Notes under the pieces: generated by a model
Databases searched by the model: none
Told to the model about the DNA's origin: nothing
What the model saw: the letters and a program-made list of their open reading frames with translations, nothing else
Shown here: one piece after another, positions 38,501 through 50,500 of the stretch
Layout: each line of letters begins with the position of its first letter
Position numbering within the stretch: the first letter of the stretch is position 1
Assembly: GCA_944472155.2 (NCBI GenBank)
Contig: OX235279.1
Span: 148,574,199-148,638,198, forward strand
Direction of reading: 5' to 3'
Length of the DNA: 64,000 nucleotides
From: Trichobilharzia szidati
Lineage: Eukaryota > Platyhelminthes > Trematoda > Strigeidida > Schistosomatidae
Position numbers and translations under genes: made by a program

Positions 38501-41500
38501 GAAAGAAGGACAATTGACGATGACTTTGAACACTGTGAATGTGATCGCATTAATCAGGTAAGCAAAATAAAAGAATAATGATAATGATTTGCTTTATTCC
38601 AAAATAGTACTTATGATACAGTGTGGAATTCTCAGCATTTGGTACAATATTGCATCTAATTTACTCGACAACACCAAAAAATAATATTTGCGCTATATAT
38701 ACGTAACCAGAAATGATAATAGCAGTGATAACAAAGTCAAATATCTACAAAAAGTGTAAACTAATGATAATAATAACATTAATAGCTAAAATTATAAGAT
38801 AACTGAAATGCTGTCACTATAAATTACAAATAGGAGAAGATCAAAGAGCCATTTATTTTGCTAATTACATAGTAAGTTATAGGTTTCACGCTTAAAACTG
38901 TCTCTGTCACATAGAATGCAGGTCAAATAGAGTATCGTTGAGTTTTTGTATCTGGCGATACGAAAATATAATCGTTTATAATGACTTCTATTCCTACCTG
39001 ATGAGATTTGCAAGGCGAGAGTTTTGAATAGAGAGGGTGTTAAGAGTCAGACAGTATGGATTTAGATCATTTTCTCACATGAGTTCAGGTGTCTGTCGAC
39101 TACAACAGTAACGAGCTGACTTAGTGTCACATCACTTGCCCTACTGATAACCTTTAACACTCTACGCAATATTCCACAGTCATTTTTGAGTAACCGAGGA
39201 AAGAATAAGAGGGAGCGATAAAGAACGACAGGGAAGATGAAAGAGTTAACAAACTTTAAGAGTAGAGGTTGAGTGATGCCTACCTGATCGTCTTAACTTC
39301 TTAATATTGTGGGTTAGACGAAACATTTTCTTAGAAATAGACAAGATATAGGATGGCTGAGAAACGTCGGAGGATAGAACTATTCCAAGGTATTTTATTC
39401 TAAACTTAGTTTCTAGCTACACTACAAGCATCATGTGAACGGACCAGTTTGTGTAGATCACGTATATGCCTGAAAGTAAAGTTAACTGTCTGACATTTAT
39501 AGGGATTTAAAGTAAGACCAATTAGCTTAGACCACTGGCTGATTTCCGACAGAAAGCTATTAAGTTTGGAACAGTCAGGTCGGGATGTAACTGACACCAA
39601 CACAGTCAAATCATCAGTGCAGCTGATTTCATCCGAAACAGGTAAATCATGTAAGAAGAAATAAAAAAAGAAGAGGAGAGAGGACAACGTCCTGAACGAT
39701 TCCAGCTTCAGTAAGTAAGTCCTAAAAAGAGTTGCCTTCTCCCTTAACAACAGAGAGTGCTGTTTTCTCAATAACTTCATCAGACTCTACAGTTAGATAT
39801 CCATAATAGTAAGACAGTGATTGATATTGTCAACTATAATGTTTTAATATAACATCGACTCATTAACATCAACAGACTCCAATTCAAACGCATCTGTGTA
39901 CGATAATATGCATTCCGGTTACTTTACGCACATTGTTATGGCTATTGCTGTTTGGGGGTTTCTTTACCCAAAGGCTTTTTGTAATTTATTTGGTGCTTAA
40001 TGGATGACAGGAAAAGATCCTTCATTGCTGGCCTTTTTGGACCGTGGAGATCTAATATTGGACTGTGGGAGTTCTTAACTATACCCTTATTGAGCCACAC
40101 TAGTCGATGTTCGTGAGCATGAAAAACTGAGTTCCGAGAGCAGCAGCCAGTATAAATGGCAGATACAGTAAGAGGTGGCTAGCCTAGGTACTTTGCTTTT
40201 TATTTGAGGAATTGCAAGTTTGTGTATGGAAAATATGAGCTGCAGATCATTGACATTAAAAGTTCTTCCAATTTGGCACATATTTTCTTCATCGTATGGA
40301 CGATATTATTATTATTTGTTCCTTGTATAATTGCTATGATGAAATGACACAAGTAATCACATACACATTATCATTGAAGTTCAGAACTTAATTCATTCAA
40401 ACTAACTTCATTTAGATTATATTCACGTGCTTCAGTTTCACACTTTTATTTTACCAGTCTTTATGTCCAAAAACTGTATGATGAGGATTTTTGGACACAT
40501 GTTTGTTTTTCCTAATAACAACAACAACTCTTCAAGTGTTGGTTTAACAGGGATTAGATTCATTTTATCAGTACTCACCAATATCGTGAATTGGTAGAAG
40601 TCAGACTTGATGGGCCATTGTATTCTGTCTCAGTGGTTGAATTGTAACCCGACGTCCTGGATTCTGTCCCTTGTGGAGTCATGAGTGCCTACTGCTGCTA
40701 TACTATGGTCCTCTAAATGAAGTCAATTCGTGACCAATATTGAAAATAACAATAATAACATCTTTATTCATGATAGAATATATAAAATGTACAGACTTTT
40801 CAGAGAAGTTGATTTGCAATTAATAGTGTTCTCTGAGCTGATTGGTTTAGTTACGAAGCTTTCGTCGTCCTTCTGGACAACATCTTCAGCGCCATATTTA
40901 GCTTAAAGTGAAATGATTTAAATTTCTTCATGAGTGATATAATTGCGAAAGCTTCGCAACTAAACCAACCAGCTCAGAGAACACTGTTAATTGCAAATCA
41001 TCCACCTGAGCTACAAATCTTCTCTATTATTTCAGAGAAGTTGATTGCATGATATTTTCCCTTCGTACAATATCTTCAAGTAAAATATTAATTGACAGTA
41101 TATCCTGTGACACAATGGTCTCTGAACTGAAGCACAAACCATTCCATTTTGATATATCTCCTTTGTCCCCTTCAATAAATCCACGATATCTAGTTGAAAG
41201 CCGATTATAAGATTTTCAGAAGTACATTTTGAGACCCAAGGACATAACTGAAGAACAGTTAGCTCATGTATTAGAACACGTTACCACATACAATCAGGCA
41301 TCCCTCAAGTTTAGTAGGAACCAGTGAATCAGAAGTTTGTAAACATTTTAAATGTGCACACGAGTAGATAATATCACTAGAGGTCATATCCTTATGAGTT
41401 AAAACAAATCGAACTAGCGAAAATATATTAAATAGAGAGATGGAAGTTTTTGGACATTAATACATGTTTAATCATTGAAAAAATTTCACAAATTGTTTGA

Positions 41501-44500
41501 ACAAACTTTTACTTAGTTTTTAAAAGATTTAAAACAATGTTTCTTATTTTCTTATGTTAAGTGATTCTTAAATCAAATTGATTAATAATTTCTTATTAAT
41601 CTTTAATTTTCAACATAATACATGACTCAGTCAAATGTCGCGATTTGTTTTGACTCTGAAATGTGTTGAATTAAATTGAATTGTTTAATCATTTACTTTA
41701 ATATGTTAGTAACTATGCCAAGACAAAAAGTGTAAATGTGACACCTATGTAATGATGAAAAAACCATTACAGTGAGAAAGTCCCTATCGGGAAGAATGTG
41801 CATTCATCAGTAGATTTCTAAGCATAATTATTATCGAAGAATAATTTAAGCATATTATCACGAATCACTGATACCTTTTAATCTTTTATAGATCAGATTA
41901 TTTCTATAAGGCTAATGTCTTTCATTTCACGCATTTTTGAAATTAGACTGTTAAGTCTTTATCAAGTGTTGGTTGGCAGGGATTTGATTGATTATAGGTT
42001 TCATGACGAGCTGACATCAGTTAGAGAACCACTGGAAAACCAGGGAGTATTAGACAGATGTTTTGTCCCTCAGGTTTGGGACTCTTCATCAGTACTCAGC
42101 CACCGGGGTTCGAACCCAAGACCTCCCTGTTACAAGGTGGACTCGTAGACTGTTCAGCCACGTGGAACCGATCCAGTGGCTTACGAGTTTTAGGAGACTT
42201 TTAGAGGGTCAACACTACGTATATATTTCATCCATAAATCTTTGCATATAAATATGTATATATATGTGGTGGTGACATAAGGTGCTCAAGTAAATCTTTC
42301 TGTAATTAAAATACCTTTTCAAGGTAGATTTCGTCACCAGCCGACATCAGTTAGAGAACCATTGAAAACCAGTTCTCCATTACAGATACAGTAATATTAA
42401 CTGATGACGTTTCGAGCACAAATTATTACTCATAATCATATCAAGTCTTGATATTATGTACAACACTGTGTGATTTATCAAAATAAAATCTTATCTATGA
42501 TGGAGTTATAGTATAGTGTAGAACTTCTGATTGAGTTGCCACGGTGGGTTGTGCTCGAGTCGTAGTTTAACGATATACGCATATACATATCAATAGTGGA
42601 GTTATACTCTACTACAGTACCCAAGTTTTGTACTTATATCAATAAAACCAGCTCTCCCTGGTGACATGAGGTTGTATACTTAAGGGAACATCACTCCTTT
42701 CGAAGTTCCAGATATACGCCTTATTCACGAATATCAATAAATCTGAGACCCCTAGTCGAGGGATACCTACCTACTGCTTCCAACCACCAAACACGTCATT
42801 TTGATGGTTGTTTTAACCGTAATTTAAATGAAATAATGTTCTTTATTTGCACTTTGGTAGTAACCGACTATCGAATTTTGCTAGTAGTGTATGTCAAACA
42901 GTATTCTTAGGCTTCATTTAAAGGTAGAGAAAAGGAAGAAAATCAAAACAACTGTACTGAGCAAAAAGTGTATATGAAAAAGAAATCACAATGATTTAAT
43001 GCCTCTGGGAGATCACAAAGAGTGAATGGATCTGTATCATTGAGCACAGTTTTGATCCAATGTCACCAACAGTCTTCAGTGATTAGTTCCTTAATTACGC
43101 AGTCTATACCTGCCTACATGGTTCAAACACACTGTCAAAAACTTAATGGAAAGATTCCTATGTTTTAATTACACAATGACTTTTTTATCTTTACAGAAAA
43201 AATATTTCTAAATAATAAGGAAGTTACAGGATTTCATCATGAGCTGACATCAGATAAAGAACCACAGGAAAACCGGCAGGGACTACTGGGCGGCCGTCTC
43301 CTCCGTACTAGTTGGGGACTTTTCAGCAGTACGCACCCACCGCCAGGGTTCGAACCCAGGACCTTCTGGTTACAAGGTGAGCGAGCTCGCAGACCATGAA
43401 GCCACTGGGATCTGATTCAAAAGCCACTCCATGAATTCTAGGTTCTACCAATTCACGAAATAGCGTGACCGCTAGCCAATGTCTTTGGCGAGTATTTTTC
43501 CTCACACCCGACCTGCTGCTGCACCCTACTGGTCACACTAGAACCCCAGGTAGCTTCTTACCTGAATACGGCCAGTCGCTAATGAGCATCTCATTGATTT
43601 TCAAGTATTGGTTTGAAGGGATTTTGATTGATTGGTTGCAGGATTTCATCATGAACTGATATCAGTCCAGTACTCCCAGGTTTTCCAATGGTTCTCTAAC
43701 CGATGTCAGCTCATGATGAAATCCTGTAACCAATCAATCAAAATCCCTACAAACCAATACTAGAATATAATAAGGAAGTTGTTTTTTCTAAGAAATACTC
43801 AACTTTATAAATGTGTTAAAAAGTTTCTTTCTTTGATTTTATTTCTTTAATACATATTTATATCAGATTCCAAATGTAATCATGCTAACGGGTGTTAGAA
43901 GTGATACTACCGAAGAATCACCGGTGAGGGAAATCAAAACATTCTTCGAGTGAGTTCTCTCTCTTTCGATAATTACTAATGAATTTTTTAAATATTATTT
44001 GGCAGAACATGGTTATAAAAGATAATTAATCAGAAGTCTTATTTAAAATTTCTACTTCATTAAATAGAGGAGGTAACAACAAAGAAATTTTTCTTTTCAT
44101 TGAGTCATTTTCAAAAGCTGTACTGTCGTAGATATATTCAACAGATAGTTCATAAAACCAATGAAATATTGATATTTGTATTCTGGAAAAATGTCTTACA
44201 TATTGCGAGGGGTAATCTACTAAGTAATGGGAAAATGGAGGATAAGAAATAAAAGTTGATGTCACGTTATGTATGTAGAAATGGTCTAATATATCTGTAT
44301 GTGCAAAATGTATAAAATGGTGGAAATACGGTAGTGTTTAAGTTAAATCAGTATGAGTAATGCACGTAGCGGTTAGGATGCTCGCCGACCATGCTCATGA
44401 TCCGGGGTTCAATCCCCAACCGACACCCTCCTTTACCTCGCTAAGCCAGAAATAATGCTGGTGAAGAGGAAAGGTTGGGCATGAGTCTAGCAACCCCATC

Positions 44501-47500
44501 CTGTAAAATAAACACTGCTACAGAAACTCCAAGCTACTAGCTTGAAGCCCTATGTTCCACTGGGGAATGTGAAGGGAAAAAAATGATAATGAAATAATAA
44601 CTGTAGCCACAATAATGAACTATGCAGTGAAATGAAACAGAGTTATATCCATAATTTTGACCCTGCCATGATAAAGCGGGTGAGTATGTGTATTGCTTTT
44701 TAAAACATAGGTTGTTTTCAGGTTCCATTGTTTCCGTTATGCATAAATGATGCATATGAAAGCATCTTGTGCTGAATCAAAAACTCTGTAGGTCACTTCG
44801 AAGCACCCCGATTTTACAAGTTGACAAGATTTTTGAGGTTATCAGTGTCGATATTCTCTCTTTCCTCTTTGGTGTTAGTCAGGATGAATAGTGTCGAAGT
44901 CATGTACGACCGATATACTTTGCTACACACTGCAACAAGTGTTTAGGACTGATACTTAATGTAAGATAAGAATACAGATGAAACGTTTTAATTCATTTAA
45001 GCCTTTTTGTATTTTGTTTGTTTAATATCAATTTATAAGTGGTCGATACATTTAAAGTTATTCAATGAAAAGGTCATTTACCGTTCGGAATCTTTGTTTA
45101 GTTTTAGGAAGTATTTAAATTACAGCAGCCATGAAACTGCAAAATAAACTTCCTTTTAAAGTTGTTTAATTACCTCTTAATGGTTGTAAATAGGAAATCG
45201 TATCAAACAAACGTCGTCTGGTTAATAAAAACGTAGGACAGTGAATGGTGTATCAAGGAGAAATTTAATGAGAAAAACCCACTATTTATACTGTTAATGC
45301 CTGCCTATTTTAATGTCCTGTTGAGGAATTAAACTTCATCAGAAAACATTATGCTGTAAAGATGATGTTGTTTTTAGTGTTTTTGGTGCTGTAGATATTG
45401 TCCAGAAGGACAAGGTAGGCTTCTCAATGAAGTCATTCAACACAAAAAACATTGTAAAATTACGTTTGATGATACTTTCTTCTAACTGTGATTTGAAGTA
45501 CGTTTTTAAATAACATATATTTCACCAACTTTCAGACATCAATTTCTATGCTGTGAAAATACCTACCTTTAATGTGTCCCAATACGTTAATTCCATATTC
45601 TTCTGAAGAATATTTATTTAGTGTAAAATACTGGGTGAATTCTTCCTCGCTGTAGTGACTGTAGTGAGATTTCTGAAATAAACTATATATCATGTGTATT
45701 AGGATAACGATCTGACTATTTTAACTTTCCAGTTGGTAAAGTTGGGCTCACTTCCATAATCCAATAGTCGATGGACAAGTTTTTCAACTAGGCAGACACA
45801 GTGCTAGCTAAACAGCGTGGTTAGGACTCTCACCGACCATGTACATGGTCCGGGTTTCGATCCCCTGCTGACGCATTCTTGATATCAATGGTCGGCTTGC
45901 ATAATTTGGGCTACCGATATCACATGCTGAAAATTCCATAGTTGTACCAAAAATACGGTGTGGAATCAAGCTATGATCAAAATAATAAAAAATATTTGAA
46001 AAAACTATTCATAACTTATGTCTAAGATAGAGGTATATTCGTGCATTCGGTTACCAGATTTTGTTGTGTGGATATATATATGTGTGTAGCTATGTTATTA
46101 AATTGTCTACAGACAGAGAAGATAAAAACCGACCAGGCTAATTATTACCACTTTCTTTTTAGTTTATTAGGTTCAACAAAATGCATAAAAAGTCTATGAT
46201 TTCTGTTGAAAATTAATTTTTTTATTCTACTGAAAAATGAATAATGACGGGAGTAGCATAAGCTGGTTTTCCAGTTGCTTGAATTCTATATGATATTAAA
46301 TCTTTCATCCCCTTGAATTCTGAGTGCATCATAGTGCTTGAAGCTTTGAAGTTTCATTAGCGATGGTGTTGTTTGTAAAGGATGAGATAACTGGCCTTAT
46401 TTTCTTGGGCTTACTGTCGGCTAGTAAACTAGGATTGCGTCAGCTGGGAATCGAAACTGTACCTGTGGTGTTGCTGGCGTACACTCTACCTTCCATCACC
46501 ATAACATAATAATAATAGTGAAAGAATTCTTTAACTTACTCAATTTAGTGCATACACAATCATATATCTTTCTGCGGAATACAACAAGCATAGAGTTTTA
46601 TTGTTTAGAGAAGATAGTTACAGCAGTTTATGTTGATTAGCAAAAAAATTACGTGGTGATGCGTTCAGTCAACCTCAGCTGAAATATTAAAACAAAGTTT
46701 CATATAAGGCAACAAAGAAGATTTAATTCGAAGAGTGGTTAGATAACCAATTAGAATATATATGTATATATATTGTATGAAGTTGCGTTATTTGGACAAT
46801 TAAAGACTGGTAATCTAATCCTTTGTAGATAAAAAAAAATCGGTTCCACGTGTTTCATAGCTGCATGAATGCAGCAGATATGCGAATAATTGATTACTTT
46901 GAAAGAATTTACAGTGTCTGTAAGATGCTGTGTATCAGAACGACAACTGGCGATTACACTACTAAAATTATTTCCGTGCCTAATATTCATATTCTTTCTT
47001 TATGTTCTATCAGAGTAATTGCTTCAACAAATACGCTTAAATTCATTTTGACAGTTAAAGCGTATATGAGGCATATTTTCTTCACAAAGACGTATGTAAT
47101 TCACAGCAGAGACAAACAACTTAAACCACCCTAAGTTCTTCATATGAATTACATAACGTCTAACTTTCATTTACACTGTAGTGAAATTTGTCTGAAATTA
47201 CTACCAAAGTAACTGTATGTTATCGCAACTGTTTTAGTCTGTTGCACTTAATCAGTTGTTTCTTTTTTCTCTCCAAAAATTGAAGCACTCAGTTATATTC
47301 CAGGCGTTTAACTCTCTTAAATTAAACGTTTCAATGATTGAAATATCAGCGGTAGAGTTTTAGTTTAATGCACCATATGTGTGCTTGTGTTTGTATGGCT
47401 GGACCACTGATAATCTCTATACCTTTTCCAGATTTGTCTTCAACTAAAAAATAATATTCAAGTATTGGTTTTTTTTAGTGATTTTTGTTTGATTGGTTAG

Positions 47501-50500
47501 AGGATTTCATCATAAATAAGCTGAACTCCGGCGAGTGCATACTGCTGAAGAGTCCTGAACTAGGTTGACGAAACAGCTGTCCAGTACTCCCAGGTTTTCC
47601 AATGGTTCCCTAACTGATGTCAGCTCATGATGAAATCATCCAACCAATTAAAAATAACATTGTGTGCAGGTTATTTAGAGCTTTTCGTAGTCTTATCAGA
47701 ATCACTTATCATACTAATCATTGTTGTCATTATGATTGTTGTTGCTTTCAACTGCAACTCACGTAATGATGATTGTATTATGTAAAATAATGATGCCATT
47801 ATTTCCATTTACTTAACTTAATTATTAGATAAAGATTAACTCTTTTTTTTTGTATAGTGAAACAGAAGTATTTATGTGCACAGAATACTTCTTTTATAAA
47901 AACATTCGTATGCGTAATTTAATGTTATTCAGTGTAAACGATTTTTATTATTATTAGTCAGATGAGTACATGGAGTAGCAATGACGTTAATTCTGCATCA
48001 TATATATATATATATTTCTCATTTGTCTCTGTGCCACTCAATTATTTCTATTCATTTAAAATGCATGATAATAATATGAATGTGCAGCGTATTGGCTGTT
48101 AGCAAATAACTTCCAATCACACCTTCCCAATTAGAAACTCTGGTCAATGCATTTCAGTATGAATAACCCAGTAAACTTTTATAAGCTCTCTTGCATATTA
48201 AATGTAGCTCGTAGACATCAATTACCCGAAGAGAACATGTGTGCTGCAAATAATGCCTTAGCCTAATAGTAAATATGGATGAAATAGATGAACTGTATTC
48301 ACCGTTTTTCAATCGATAAACATACTCACATCTTATCCTCTAATCTGTTATAGTATGCCAAAAACCTTGATACGTTTATTTTAACCTTAACTGGTAAAAC
48401 GGACTCATTTTATAATCAAAAGTTTTAATAGTTATATTTCTTTTTTCTTCCTTTATAAGCAAAACATTTTCATTTCACGCACATGCTCAAAAATTGATTT
48501 TCCCTTTAGATGAATTTTGCAAAAATGGTGATACGAATCTGCTTCCATAGAGTTTTGAAATCTTTGTCCATACTTGTAGCTGTTTCTTTTTCAGTCACAA
48601 TACGCTATACACCCATTTTTGCGCTAGTTTTAAGCCCTGTAGCACTGGAGTTTTTTCATAAAACTGTATAAATAAGTAATTTAATTCAACTTTAGATTTT
48701 CCTGTCAATTGATTGGACCGAAGTGCTCGGTCTCAGGTTGACATATCGGCTTCTTGTGCAGATGCTTAGACGATGTCTGGACATGTAATTAAAAAAATAT
48801 TTACATTCAAACAAAGAGTGGACGCATGACGTCCGCTACCCCGTTACAGGAGGCTTTATTATGAGCTCGAATAACTGAATGGTAGTGTCTCTTGCTGCAA
48901 CACTGAACAAGTAAGTTTGAATCTTTAAGAAAGAACATCAATTCCTTCATGGTTGCAGATACTCAATACTGATGTGTGCCAAAAACCACTAAATGTACTT
49001 CCTGACACGACGATCTCTACCCATATAACACAATCACACATCCATCACAGTTCAATAAAATGTAATAAACTATTGGTATCTTGTAAATTTGTGTCTACTG
49101 GCTTCATTCAAACTCATTACACAAAATAAACGCAAAAAATTGATTGTGCATAACTATTTACATATTTTCAAGTAATGGTTTTTGTAGGCATTTTGTTTGA
49201 TTGGTTCCAGGATTTCATCATAAGCTGACGTCAGTTAGAGAACCATTGAAAAACCTGGGAGTACTGGACAGCTGTTTCGTCCTAGTTTGGGACTCTTCAG
49301 CATCACGAAACCACCAGGATTCCAACCGAGGACCTTCTGGTTACAAGGGTCCCAGTGGCTTAACGGTCTACTAGCTCGCCTTTCAACCAGAAGGTCCTGA
49401 GTTCGAATCCTGGTGGGCGTGTACTGACGAAGAGTCCCAACTAGTATAAAACAGCATTCCAGCACTCCCAGGTCTTCCAATGGTTCTCTAAATGACGTCA
49501 GCTCATGATGAAATCCTCCAACCAATATACATATTTGTAGAAGTCATTTTCAACCATGTTCAGTTGAACTACTCCTTCCTTCCAAAAGCTAACATCATAT
49601 CACACTGCGTCGCAGTTTCGTGTCACTTAATAAATTTAAGTCAATATATTCATGGTCGGATATCTACTTCGGCTATCGCCTAAAGATTGATTTAAATATT
49701 GATATTATTTCCTTAAGTCATTTAGTATTGTTTCCGAATTCCGCAACTCCTTGCCACTGTTTTGTTTTTACTTGTTTTCTATATTTTCAATGCAAGTTAT
49801 TCGCTGTCACTAGGATCCCAGAATTCACATACACTAGCCACTAGCTTGAAGCCCTATGTTCCACTGACGAACGTGAAGGAATATTATTTTATTTATTATT
49901 ATAATTTTCTCTGAATTTACCGATACACTTAGTTATTAATTGTCGTGTAAAAAGGATTGGTTGTGATTTTGACTAGGGAATCTAGTTTTGTAATTTCCAG
50001 TTTTATTTTAATTATGTTTTACGAGTTGATCACGGACTGATATCAGCTAGAGAACCATTGAAAACCAAGGAGTACTGGACAGCTGCTGTTTCATCCTAGT
50101 TTGGGAATCATCGGCAGTACGCACCCAGTCCGTGATCAACTCGTAAAACATAACTAATCCTTACAAACCAAACTATAGATAATTATTCTGATGCTCGCTA
50201 GTGACTTGCTACAGGTTGGAGCTTCCTGCAGTTCTAGTGAGAAGTCGTGACCAGTGAGGTCCAATTAGAAGTCACGAGTGGATGGATTTCCACCAACGAC
50301 AATAGTTGGGGTGGCGCTAAAATCACGAATTGGTAGAAGTTAGAATTCATGAGCCATTGAATCGGGTCCCAGTGGCTGAATGGTATACGAGCTTGCCTTG
50401 TAACCGGAAGGTCCTGGGTTCGAATCCCAGTGGGTGCGTACTGCCGATGATTCCCAAACTAGGATGAAACAGCAGCTGTCCAGTACTCCTTGGTTTTCAA

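Larger units (their letters stand above)
38558..43866 (+). other. TMEM63 intron 5 with repeats
   Basis: A 5.3-kb intron. It begins almost at once with a jockey/CR1-like LINE (38.57-39.79 kb), then family B at 40.53 kb, a fold-back element at 40.81 kb, family B copies at 41.97, 42.31 and 43.2 kb, family C at 43.0 kb and a solo inverted-repeat pair at 43.6 kb. Confidence 0.7.

Noticed and set aside
38276..38578. Independent 100-residue ORF starting at ATG 38276
   Set aside because: The first residues lie in the intron's polypyrimidine tract. The coding part begins after TTTTGTAG at 38287 and ends at the donor at 38557.
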